A stretch of DNA of 64,000 bases, from NCBI RefSeq assembly GCF_902388705.1, contig NZ_CABMQJ010000003.1, positions 62,001 through 126,000 of the forward strand. The letters run 5' to 3'. The position numbers were made by a program, and so were the translations under genes. The notes beneath the pieces are model-generated. The model did no database searches and was not told the DNA's origin. It saw only the letters and a list, made by a program, of their open reading frames with translations. Position 1 is the first letter of the stretch. Each line of letters begins with the position of its first letter. This document shows positions 29,955-37,975 of this stretch, in pieces. Origin of the DNA: an uncultured Alistipes sp. Its GTDB lineage: Bacteria; Bacteroidota; Bacteroidia; Bacteroidales; Rikenellaceae.

Positions 29955-30746
29955 TTATTTTCCGAAAATGCGTTCGGCGTTGGCCGTGGTCGCGGTTGCG
30001 ACCTCCTCGGGCGTCAGCCCTTTCAGTTCGGCGACCTTTTCGCAGACGAACCGCACGTAGGCCGACTCGTTGCGTTCGCCCCGGTGGGGTACGGGCGTCA
30101 GGTACGGACAGTCGGTTTCGAGTACGATGTCGCACAAATCCATTTCGCGCACCACGTCGGCCAGTTTGCTTTTCCTGAATGTCACCACGCCGCCGATTCC
30201 GAATGCGAAATCGCCGTAATTCTTCAGCTCCCGGTAGGTTTCGGCCGAGTCCGAAAAGGCATGGAAAACACCCCGGACGCCGCGTCCCCGGTAGGTGCGC
30301 ATCAGCTCGGCGGTTTCGGGCCAGGCGTCGCGCGTATGCACGGCGATGGGCAGTCCGTATGCCAGCGACAGGTCGATTTGGCGGCGGAACGCCTCGTATT
30401 GCTCCTGTCTGTAATCCCGGCTCCAATAGAGGTCAAGTCCGATTTCGCCCACGGCGCAAAACCGTGCGACGCCCTCGGGCGGCGAGGCGAGGTAGTGCTC
30501 CGCGAGCGCCAGTTCCTCCCGCCAGCGGGGATTGTCGTTGACCGAGGTCGGGTGCAGTCCCATCATCGGTACGCACTGCTGCGGATGGCGGCGGCAGAGG
30601 TCGAACAGCCGTTCGTGGCTCGCGGAGTCGATGGCCGGGAGCAGCAGCCGCTGCACGCCCGCTTCGGCGGCCCGTGCCAGCGCCTCTTCCCGGTCTTGGT
30701 CGAATTCGGGTTCGTACAGGTGCGAATGTGTATCTGTCAGTTTCAT
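29955..30746 (-). CDS. tatD: TatD-family metal-dependent hydrolase
   Basis: 263 residues from ATG at 30746 (MKLTDTHSHLYEPEF), whose A overlaps the dprA stop in an ATGA junction. The HxH metal motif is DTHSHLY; the second ligand Glu is in CAVGEIGLDLYW; His in PIAVHTRDAW; and the final LETDCPYLTPVPHRG. TIM-barrel DNase or exonuclease of the TatD family. Middle gene of dprA-tatD-ansA. Confidence 0.93.
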   Translation of the reverse strand: MKLTDTHSHLYEPEFDQDREEALARAAEAGVQRLLLPAIDSASHERLFDLCRRHPQQCVPMMGLHPTSVNDNPRWREELALAEHYLASPPEGVARFCAVGEIGLDLYWSRDYRQEQYEAFRRQIDLSLAYGLPIAVHTRDAWPETAELMRTYRGRGVRGVFHAFSDSAETYRELKNYGDFAFGIGGVVTFRKSKLADVVREMDLCDIVLETDCPYLTPVPHRGERNESAYVRFVCEKVAELKGLTPEEVATATTANAERIFGK

Positions 30747-31846
30747 ATTAATTTCATGTATCGGTTGCCGGGCAGTTGGCGCACGGCTCCCGCCAGTTCG
30801 AGTCCCACGAGCAGCGTGGCCAGCTCGCCCGGATTCAGGCCGCACGATTCCGTTAGCGCCTCGACCGTCAGCGGGGCGTCCGTGCGGAAACACCCTAAAA
30901 GCCCCGCTTCGTCGGGCGTGAGTTGCGGTGTGGCCGGTTTTTGACGGAGCAGGGCCGGCGCTGTCCCGAAATCCCACATCAGCTCGCGGACAATGTCGCC
31001 GGCCGTAAGTACCAGCTGTGCTTTCCGGTTGCGGATTAGGTGGTTCGTGCCTGCCGACATCCGGTCTGTGACGCGTCCCGGAACGGCCATGACCGCCCGG
31101 TTGTAGTCGTCGGCATACTGTGCCGTTACGAGCGAGCCGCCGCTGTCGGGCGATTCAATCACGACGCACCCTGCACTCAATCCCGCGATGATGCGATTGC
31201 GGGCGAGATAGGCCGTACCGTTCTGCCGCGTCTGCGAATGGAGCTCCGTGACCAGCGCTCCGCCGTGGTCGAGGATGTCGTGCGCTACGGCCGTATGCTG
31301 GGCAGGCATTACCTCCGGCAACGGATTGGCCAGCACCGCAACGGTCGGGATGCCGTTGTCCAGTGCGGCCCGGTGGGCGGCGACGTCGATGCCGAATGCC
31401 AGCCCGCTGACGATGCAGGAGCCCGGAACCTGTGCCGCGAGCCCCTCTGCGAGCCGGTTGCACATCACTTGTCCGTAGGGTGTCGCGGTGCGGGTGCCGA
31501 CCATCGAGATGCAGCGTGCCGACAGGGCGGCGGTATCGCCCATGAGGTATAATACGTGCGGATAATCGGGAATTTCGCGCAGCAGGGCGGGATATTCGGG
31601 GTCGGTCGATGCGATGGCCGTGATTGAATTGCGGCGGCAGTGGGCGAGTTCCTTTTCCGCGGCGGCGAAGCCTTTGCGGCGGACGATCTGCCGGGCCGTT
31701 TCCTCGCGCAGGGCCGCCCTGCCGACCAACTCTTCCTGCGGCGCGGCGAAGATACTCCGCGCGTCGCCGAATAATTCGAGCAGGTGCACGGCGCCTTTCA
31801 CGCCGATACCCGGGGTCATCTGGAGGGCAATATCCTCGATGGTCAT
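30743..31846 (-). CDS. dprA: DNA-protecting protein DprA
   Basis: 367 residues. Binds incoming single-stranded DNA and loads RecA in transformation. An N-terminal helix-hairpin-helix region, the Rossmann DprA core with MVGTRTATPYG, CIVSGLAFGIDVAAHRAAL, TVAVLANPLPEVMPAQH and VIESPDSGGSLVTA, then a C-terminal winged-helix segment from about 300. It starts the dprA-tatD-ansA operon. Confidence 0.95.
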   Translation of the reverse strand: MTIEDIALQMTPGIGVKGAVHLLELFGDARSIFAAPQEELVGRAALREETARQIVRRKGFAAAEKELAHCRRNSITAIASTDPEYPALLREIPDYPHVLYLMGDTAALSARCISMVGTRTATPYGQVMCNRLAEGLAAQVPGSCIVSGLAFGIDVAAHRAALDNGIPTVAVLANPLPEVMPAQHTAVAHDILDHGGALVTELHSQTRQNGTAYLARNRIIAGLSAGCVVIESPDSGGSLVTAQYADDYNRAVMAVPGRVTDRMSAGTNHLIRNRKAQLVLTAGDIVRELMWDFGTAPALLRQKPATPQLTPDEAGLLGCFRTDAPLTVEALTESCGLNPGELATLLVGLELAGAVRQLPGNRYMKLI

Positions 31847-31918
31847 AACCGCGAAAAGTCGTTTAACGTGTCGTAAAAGTAAATATTTTTGGGAAATAAC
31901 GCAAAGTTGGGCCGAAGT

Positions 31919-31949
31919 TTTGCAGATTTTAGAAATGTTTGTATATTTG
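31919..31949 (+). promoter_or_regulatory. Consensus promoter ahead of tRNA-Cys
   Basis: The -33 box TTTG (31919-31922) and -7 box TATATTTG (31942-31949) are separated by 19 bases, matching the Bacteroidota consensus at every position. Transcription would start about 115 bases before the tRNA. The interval 31850-32070 holds nothing else. Confidence 0.8.
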
Positions 31950-32070
31950 CACTCCCGATGCGCTTGAAAATAAATCGGATATTTCCGGTGCGCCGCCGGA
32001 TAACGAAACCGGGTTGCTCCGGCTTTTGAACGGATGCGGAACGGGACAGTGCTTCGGGAATTAAAATCAG

Positions 32071-32141
32071 GGTCTGATGGCCGAGTGGCTAGGCAAAGGT
32101 CTGCAAAACCTTGTACAGCGGTTCGAATCCGCTTCAGACCT
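32071..32141 (+). tRNA. tRNA-Cys (GCA)
   Basis: Full cloverleaf: acceptor GGTCTGA / TCAGACC, D-arm GCC...GGC, anticodon stem AAGGT / ACCTT with anticodon GCA at 32103-32105, and T-arm AGCGG-TTCGAAT-CCGCT. Discriminator base T at 32141; CCA is not encoded. It is the only RNA gene of a known family in the window. Confidence 0.97.
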
Positions 32142-32190
32142 CAATCAAACAGCAGGTAACTAATTTTTAGTTACCTGCTGTTTGATTGAG
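32140..32190. terminator. 24-bp perfect inverted repeat directly after tRNA-Cys
   Basis: Positions 32140-32163 are the exact reverse complement of 32167-32190, with a 3-base loop; the arm starts CTCAATCAAACAGC and its first two bases are the last two of the tRNA. It acts as the tRNA terminator (GTTGTTTCTTTG follows) and could also serve the convergent PUL transcript ending at 32233. The stem is far longer than usual for a terminator. Confidence 0.85.
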
Positions 32191-32232
32191 GTTGTTTCTT
32201 TGTCTAACTGTTTCTGGTTCCCCAATGTCGGA

Positions 32233-33861
32233 TTAGTTCTGGTCAAAAAAATGTCCGATTTTCAAGTATTTTTCATAAAGCGCATTATATACTTTCCGGT
32301 GGCAGGGATCAGGATAATAAACAGTGGCGAAACCGTGCCCCATTGCCTGCTGTGCCTCTCTGATGGAGGCATGTATGCCTCCTGCTACTGCCGCACACAT
32401 AGCTGCCCCGAGGGCGCATGTTTGCGAACTTGCAGCTACCTTGATCGGTAGTCCGCTTACGTCGGCCATGATTTGCATTACGAGAGGCGATTTATGGGCG
32501 ATTCCGCCGATGGCAATAACGTCTTCGATCCGTATCTGTTCCCGTGTGAATCGTTCGTTGATGGCCCGTGATCCGAATGCTGTAGCTTCTGCCAGAGCCC
32601 GGAAAAGCATCGGTGCCGTTGTGGCGAGGGTGATTCCTGAAATGGCCCCCTGTACCCGGGGATTTGCATCAGGCGTGCGCCGGCCGTTCATCCAGTCGAG
32701 TGCAATGGGTGCGGATTCCGTCGGTTCCAGTCGGGCCGCTTGTTCCGAGAGTTTCGGAATGATAGCCTCTTCCGATAAGGGCGTATTTCCGCAGATATAT
32801 TCAAGAGGCCATGCTATCAGCCCTTTGAACCATGCATATATATCTCCGAAAGCGGATTGCCCCGCTTCCAATCCCAGGTGTCCAGGCGTTACTGAACCGT
32901 CTACTTGCCCACATATTCCTTGTATCACCCGATTCTGCATGTCTTCAGGATGCACGGTTAGGATATCGCAGGTGGAGGTGCCGATTGTCTTTACGAGGAC
33001 ATTGGGCGTGATTTGTGCCCCTATGGCGCCGATATGGCAGTCGATGGCTCCCAGTCCTACTTTGGTCGCCTCGCGAAGGCTCAACCGAGCGGCCCATTCG
33101 CGGGTCAGAGTACCGGCGTATGTACCGTTGGTATGGGTTTTGGTATAAAGATGTTCACGGAATCCGTCCAGCAGCGGATCGAGGGCCGTCAGGAACTCCT
33201 GGGACGGCAGACCGCCCCACGACTCGTGCCACATAGCCTTATGACCTGCGGCACAACGACTGCGCAGCATCGTTTTAGAAGCGGTGTTTCCCGTGAGTAT
33301 GCCGCTGATCCAGTCGCAATGTTCGACCCACGCCCAGGCATCGTTGCGGAGTGACGGGGCTGCTCGCAAAGCATGAAGCACTTTCGCCCAAACCCATTCA
33401 CAGGAGTAAATACCACCCGAATATTTCGTATAGTCGGTTTTCCAACGATGCGTCAGTTCGTTGATTTCATCCGCTTCGCGAACGGCTGAATGATCTTTCC
33501 AGAGCATGAACATGGCGTCGGGGTTTTCTGCATGCCGGGGAAGCAGTGCAAGCGGTGTTCCGTAGCGATCGGTCAGTACGGGTGTAGAGGCTGTCGTGTC
33601 GAACGAAATAGCCTGTATCTTGGTTGCAATGAGGTGCCCGCACTGCGCAAGGGCCCTGCGAATGACCGTTTCGAGTGACTCGAGGTAGTCAAGCGGATGC
33701 TGCCGATAGCAGTTGGTGCCGGGATCGCAGTATTTGCCTGCTGTCCATCGGGGATAATGCTCTACGGCGGAAGCTATTTCGTAACCGTTGGCGGCATTCA
33801 CAATCAGGCAACGTACCGAGTCGCTGCCGAAGTCCACTCCGATTACATAATTTTCCTCCAT
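32233..33861 (-). CDS. Ribulokinase-type FGGY carbohydrate kinase
   Basis: 542 residues, cytoplasmic. Strong match by eye to AraB-type ribulokinases: YVIGVDFGSDSVRCLIVN at the N-terminus, YYPRW- and RQHPLDYLESLE-type segments, GLGAIDCHIGAIGAQI, the phosphate-binding IGTSTCDIL and the C-terminal VIAIGGIAHKSPLVMQIMADV. AraB enzymes phosphorylate L-ribulose and often D-ribulose. With FucI in this locus and no L-arabinose isomerase or L-ribulose-5-phosphate epimerase visible, I infer D-ribulose as substrate, giving D-ribulose-5-phosphate for the pentose phosphate pathway. It is the last gene of the PUL, 21 bases after the propeller lipoprotein gene. Confidence 0.88.
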   Translation of the reverse strand: MEENYVIGVDFGSDSVRCLIVNAANGYEIASAVEHYPRWTAGKYCDPGTNCYRQHPLDYLESLETVIRRALAQCGHLIATKIQAISFDTTASTPVLTDRYGTPLALLPRHAENPDAMFMLWKDHSAVREADEINELTHRWKTDYTKYSGGIYSCEWVWAKVLHALRAAPSLRNDAWAWVEHCDWISGILTGNTASKTMLRSRCAAGHKAMWHESWGGLPSQEFLTALDPLLDGFREHLYTKTHTNGTYAGTLTREWAARLSLREATKVGLGAIDCHIGAIGAQITPNVLVKTIGTSTCDILTVHPEDMQNRVIQGICGQVDGSVTPGHLGLEAGQSAFGDIYAWFKGLIAWPLEYICGNTPLSEEAIIPKLSEQAARLEPTESAPIALDWMNGRRTPDANPRVQGAISGITLATTAPMLFRALAEATAFGSRAINERFTREQIRIEDVIAIGGIAHKSPLVMQIMADVSGLPIKVAASSQTCALGAAMCAAVAGGIHASIREAQQAMGHGFATVYYPDPCHRKVYNALYEKYLKIGHFFDQN

Positions 33862-33882
33862 GATCTTATATATTTCGGTCTT

Positions 33883-34992
33883 TTATTCCAAAATCAGACC
33901 CATCGGTACGCGGAGGAATACCGGCCGATACGTATTTACGTCCATAAAAGGTTTCTGCAGGTCGTAACTGTTGACGTTGTAACAGATCAGCAGTTCCTGT
34001 TCCCGGTTGATGAATTGCGGGTGCGCCATGGCATTGTAGGTGAAAAGGTCTTTGTCGGCATCCTGTTCGGGGGTGACGTAAAGCAACTGCTTGTTGCGCC
34101 ACGGGCCTGCGGGCGTATCCGAAATAAAGGAGTATATATCTCCCGCCTGTTGCGCCCGGCGCTGCGTGAGCAGTACGTAAGTGTCGTCGTATTTGAAAAC
34201 GGAGAACTGTTCCGATACGGAAATATCAAGGCCCCCGCAGGCAGCAACGGCGGCCGGATCGCTACTCCAACCCCGACCGTCGAAATATTCATAAGCACTC
34301 AGATTTCCGGATGTTTCGTCGAGTTTCGCACGTGAAACACACAACTGTGCAGAAGCGTATTCGGCGCCCGAACGGGTTCCGTAAATATAATAATAGGAGC
34401 CGGCTTTCAGGACGCAATGTCCCCAGTGGACGGGACATTTACCGTCGTAGATCTCCTCGATTGACTTGACGCTGTAATCTTTCGAATCGATTTGCACGAG
34501 GTCCGTACCGTCGAATACAAAGCCCCACTGGCCTTCGCCGCCTTGGTAGAATTTCGTCATGAAACAGTAAAGTATGTCGCCGTGTTGGAATCCGTGCCCC
34601 GGCCAGTACCAATAGGTGCATGGCGATGTCGCGGCCTTGGGCGGTGTGCACAGTGACTGGGGTTCGGCCGTCGTGCCGAGGTAATGCGAGCCCAGATACT
34701 TGTAATCGGAACTGATGTGCACCAGCGAATTGTTAATCATTTTTTCGCCCGGCTTGCGTTTCCCATCGACTACGTTTCCTACGAAACAGTCCCCGGTCAT
34801 AAAGAGCGAGCTGCCGTCATCGAGAAGTATCGAAATGGTTCCATCGGCACTCGTCACGCCGCCTGAATCGGGCATGTAAAGCGATGTGAATTCATTATCG
34901 ACGCGTACGGTCAGCGCCTCTTTGGACGTATTTCCGCCGCATGCCGCTGCTGTCAGGAGTGACAATAGCACAAGGGGTTTCAGAATCTTCAT
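33883..34992 (-). CDS. Propeller-like lipoprotein, DUF5005/DUF4185-like; candidate glycosidase
   Basis: 369 residues from ATG at 34992 (MKILKPLVLLSLLTAAAC), lipobox TAAAC with Cys18. The mature part has repeated blade-like segments with Asp and Gly-Asp motifs (ILLDDGSSLFMTGDCFVGNV, WYWPGHGF, VHWGHCVLKAGSYYYIYG, SEQFSVFKYDDTYVLLTQ), as in five-bladed-propeller families near DUF5005 and DUF4185. DUF4185 proteins are the founders of GH183, endo-D-arabinofuranosidases. The family assignment is from memory and uncertain, but in a locus with GH172 and D-arabinose genes it is a good candidate for a D-arabinan-cleaving or binding protein. Downstream of the esterase gene (110-base gap). Confidence 0.6.
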   Translation of the reverse strand: MKILKPLVLLSLLTAAACGGNTSKEALTVRVDNEFTSLYMPDSGGVTSADGTISILLDDGSSLFMTGDCFVGNVVDGKRKPGEKMINNSLVHISSDYKYLGSHYLGTTAEPQSLCTPPKAATSPCTYWYWPGHGFQHGDILYCFMTKFYQGGEGQWGFVFDGTDLVQIDSKDYSVKSIEEIYDGKCPVHWGHCVLKAGSYYYIYGTRSGAEYASAQLCVSRAKLDETSGNLSAYEYFDGRGWSSDPAAVAACGGLDISVSEQFSVFKYDDTYVLLTQRRAQQAGDIYSFISDTPAGPWRNKQLLYVTPEQDADKDLFTYNAMAHPQFINREQELLICYNVNSYDLQKPFMDVNTYRPVFLRVPMGLILE

Positions 34993-35102
34993 AATTAAAT
35001 CGGTTGATAGTTTTATTTTTCGGTTAATTGCTCCGGAAACGGGATTTCCGGGAAAGGCCGGTGTGAAAAACCTTGTCCCCGCGCCGTTCCGGGTTGCCGG
35101 AT

Positions 35103-36530
35103 TTACCAGTTGTCGGTTCGGAATGAGGAGGCCGGAAGCCCCTCTGTATTGTAAAGCGATCCGTCTACATAATTCGTGTAGCCGTAACGCACGGCGACGG
35201 GTTCCGCCACCTTGTCGCTCCATACTTCCAGTCCTTCGTTGCCCCAGAAAGCGGGGGCGATACGTACTTCGGCAGGATGGAAAATACGGTCTTTACCGGC
35301 AATTTCGAATCCCGACGGCCTTTTCCCGAAGAACGAGAGCCCGTTCGGGGCGAAATCGAACTTCAGCACGGCGCGTCCGTCGCGCACCTCCATAGACCGG
35401 AACTCCGGGCCGCGGCATCCGAAAGCCGTATACCCGTAATCGCGGTTGAGCGCCCAATAAGCGAGCCGTTCGCCGATTACCTCTTTGCGGGGCGGGTGAA
35501 TGACATTCCGTTCGCCGGCATCGAGTGCTACGGCCATACCCGTGTGGGGGATGTTTTGCATGACTTCCAGCTGGGCTTCGCGCAGTTCGGCCGAGTTGCT
35601 GCCCTGATGTTCGTAGGGGGCTATCTGGACGTAATAAAACGGCATGTCGGAATTGCGGAAATAACGCCTCCATGATTCGATCAACAGCGGGAAAAGGGTC
35701 TTGTATTGCTCCGGGCGGCCTACATTGGCTTCGCCCTGGTACCAGATTACACCTTTGATACTCAACGGCAGAAGCGGTTTGAGCATCTTGTTGTAGAGTA
35801 TGGTCGGAAGTACGCCGTACCATACCGGATCCACTTTCCCGGCTTCGATGTTCAGGTCGAACCCACCGAATTGTTCCAATGCGGTGCGGTCGATCCATGC
35901 TTCGGCTGTGGAACCTCCGTGAGCGGACTGTACGAGGCCTATCGGGATGTCGAGCAAGTCGTGCAACTTCTCGCCGAAAATGTAGCCCACGACGCTGAAT
36001 TCTTTCACATTCGCCGGATCTGCCGGTGTCCATTTCCCCTCGATGCGGATCGTATCGCTTTCCCGGTATGCATATCCGTTTTTGACCTGGAAAAGCCGGA
36101 TGCCCGGGCGGTGGCAGCGAAGCAGGATACGTTGTGCGTTTTCCACCGGTTGGTCCGCATTGCCGTGGAAATTCATCTGCATGTTGCTTTGCCCGCCGAG
36201 CAGCCACACGTCGCCGGCCAATAGGTCGTTCAACACAATACATTCCCTGCCGCATGCAAAGGTCAGCGTGCGGGGAGCGTAACTCGCCTCGGGTGTCCGT
36301 ACGACGACGCTCCAGCGACCGCTGTCGTCAGCCACGGTCTTGTGGGTCGCTTTATCCCAACTTGCAACAATCTGGACTTCGGCCCCGGGAGCAGCCCGTC
36401 CCCACAACTCCACGTCCGCCTGTTGCTGGAGTACCATGCCCGATGCGAAATGCGGCGGCAGTTCGAGGCTCTGCGCACCCGCGAGGGATGCGCAGAGTCC
36501 GAACAACGCTGTCATGAAGAGTCGCTTCAT
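35103..36530 (-). CDS. Sialate-O-acetylesterase-type (SASA) carbohydrate esterase
   Basis: 475 residues with a signal peptide (cleavage near LAGAQ-S), periplasmic. An N-terminal beta domain (about 20-100) precedes an SGNH-type esterase domain with the catalytic serine in GGQSNMQMN (Ser115), a second conserved block QSAHGGSTAEAW, GVIWYQGEANVG, and the His motif NVIHPPRKEVIGERLA. Removes acyl groups from sugars. Members act on sialate, xylan and other acylated glycans; given the locus the likely role is deacylation of an acylated arabinan or mannan. No sialic acid genes are near. The start is five bases from the previous stop. Confidence 0.82.
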   Translation of the reverse strand: MKRLFMTALFGLCASLAGAQSLELPPHFASGMVLQQQADVELWGRAAPGAEVQIVASWDKATHKTVADDSGRWSVVVRTPEASYAPRTLTFACGRECIVLNDLLAGDVWLLGGQSNMQMNFHGNADQPVENAQRILLRCHRPGIRLFQVKNGYAYRESDTIRIEGKWTPADPANVKEFSVVGYIFGEKLHDLLDIPIGLVQSAHGGSTAEAWIDRTALEQFGGFDLNIEAGKVDPVWYGVLPTILYNKMLKPLLPLSIKGVIWYQGEANVGRPEQYKTLFPLLIESWRRYFRNSDMPFYYVQIAPYEHQGSNSAELREAQLEVMQNIPHTGMAVALDAGERNVIHPPRKEVIGERLAYWALNRDYGYTAFGCRGPEFRSMEVRDGRAVLKFDFAPNGLSFFGKRPSGFEIAGKDRIFHPAEVRIAPAFWGNEGLEVWSDKVAEPVAVRYGYTNYVDGSLYNTEGLPASSFRTDNW

Positions 36531-36535
36531 CGGAT

Positions 36536-37489
36536 CTACTTGTTGTTTTCGGGGAGTGAGAACTCTCCGCCGTTGGGCATCTTCACTTCGATGCTCTTAT
36601 CTTCGTTGACCATGTAGAAGCTGACGCTCTCGATCTTCACGCCGGCGGGAATGCCGAAAAATTCGTGCGGATAGATGTAGAGCACCCATTTATCTGTGCC
36701 GTTCTTCATCATGAGGGTTTTCGGACCGACTTCGTCCACAACGGCCTCGTGTGCTCCGTCGCCATAGGTGGCCCGGGCCATCAGGTAAACCTTTTCCGCT
36801 CCTTTCAGGGGCGAATCCTCCCCGTTCATCGGAATAGACAGGTTGCAGTGGAGTGCGACGATATCCTCCCAGGTGAACGTTTCCGGGGTGATGGAGCATA
36901 CTTTGGGCTGTGTGTAGTCGATCGTGGCGTTTTCTCCGCCTGTCGTTTCGAACAGTTGCTTGTGTACCACGCGCACGTCCACGTCGGCAGCTTCCTTGAC
37001 ATTGCTGACTACGTAAGCAAGGTTGGTTTTCAGGTTTTCCGCACCCGTGGTAAAGTGGATTTTGACGGTTCCCGTGAATACCTCCTTGTTTTTCCATGAG
37101 AGTTCTTCGTCTGCGATGAATGCAGTCCATTCCACGGGTTCATAGTTGTCCTGCGTACCCAGCGAATCCCTCAAGGATACCGGCCATGTTTTACCCGAGG
37201 GGGCGACATCCGCTTCGGTGGCAACCCTCATGGTCATCGTTTCCGGGCCGTAACTCGTCGTAAAGGTGACTTGCGAACTTTCGGTGAGTTTCCATGTTTC
37301 GGGAGCCAGGATTCCCACCAGTACGCGGGAACTCCCGTCTTCCGCGGGGGTAACTTCGATGTCGATCGAAACATCTACGCCCGTATTTACGGGAGCAGTT
37401 TCGGGATGGGTGACGTTGAGAATTTTCATACAGGCCGCAACCAACAGGGCGAGTCCTATGAGTGCCAGGTATTTTTGATAACGTTTCAT
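36536..37489 (-). CDS. Surface lipoprotein in SusE/F position (DUF4961-like)
   Basis: 317 residues, signal and lipobox LLVAAC (Cys20). The mature region is beta-rich without catalytic motifs (SRVLVGILAPETWKL, ENLKTNLAYVVSNVKE, KTLMMKNGTDKWVLYIYP), resembling the DUF4961 lipoproteins that follow some SusC/SusD pairs. Probably a surface glycan-binding protein; the DUF name is from memory. Lies between the DUF5004-like gene (12-base gap) and the esterase gene. Confidence 0.65.
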   Translation of the reverse strand: MKRYQKYLALIGLALLVAACMKILNVTHPETAPVNTGVDVSIDIEVTPAEDGSSRVLVGILAPETWKLTESSQVTFTTSYGPETMTMRVATEADVAPSGKTWPVSLRDSLGTQDNYEPVEWTAFIADEELSWKNKEVFTGTVKIHFTTGAENLKTNLAYVVSNVKEAADVDVRVVHKQLFETTGGENATIDYTQPKVCSITPETFTWEDIVALHCNLSIPMNGEDSPLKGAEKVYLMARATYGDGAHEAVVDEVGPKTLMMKNGTDKWVLYIYPHEFFGIPAGVKIESVSFYMVNEDKSIEVKMPNGGEFSLPENNK

Positions 37490-37501
37490 TTTCGGTGCAT
37501 T

Positions 37502-37963
37502 TTATTCGTTCTCTCTATTTACTACGGGAAGCAGCTGGTATTCGTATTTGTTCGAAGGGGCTCCCAGCTTGAACGGAAATGTGACGAGTTTGTCGCGCGT
37601 TATGTAGCAGATTACCTCTCCGGTGGCTTTCAGGCGTATTTCGTAAGGGCTTTTGCCCGTGTAGATTTCCCAATCGACATCCGTGTAGCCGCTTGTCACT
37701 ACGTTGAACGGAGCTCCCGTTTCGGAGAAGGTCAGTTTCGACGGTTTGCCGTTCTCGTAGCTCAAGGTCAGTTCCACGTCGTCGAAAAAAGTGAAATAGG
37801 GTTTTACATCCACGTCGTTCTGGAGCACCTTGTCGATTTTAAAGGTTACTGTTTCTGTTCCCATTGCAAGGGCCGGATAATCCTTGCCGCTTTCCAGGTC
37901 GTTGGTGCAACCCGCCAGGAAAAGGCCCCATGCGGCTATCAGGAAAACATACGATGCTTTCAT
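37502..37963 (-). CDS. Small PUL lipoprotein (DUF5004-like)
   Basis: 153 residues, signal and lipobox FLAGC (Cys19). The mature domain of about 130 residues is predicted beta-rich (VTFKIDKVLQ, FFDDVELTLSYENGK, DVDWEIYTGKSPYEIRL). It resembles small DUF5004 lipoproteins that accompany DUF4961 proteins. No enzyme motif. The likely role is glycan binding at the surface as part of the SusCD complex set. The gap to the GH92 gene upstream is 12 bases. Confidence 0.6.
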   Translation of the reverse strand: MKASYVFLIAAWGLFLAGCTNDLESGKDYPALAMGTETVTFKIDKVLQNDVDVKPYFTFFDDVELTLSYENGKPSKLTFSETGAPFNVVTSGYTDVDWEIYTGKSPYEIRLKATGEVICYITRDKLVTFPFKLGAPSNKYEYQLLPVVNRENE

Positions 37964-37975
37964 ATCGGTAGCTTT

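Noticed and set aside
35103..36530. Sialic acid utilisation
   Set aside because: The esterase family name is the only link; no sialidase, NanA-type lyase or sialic acid transporter is present.
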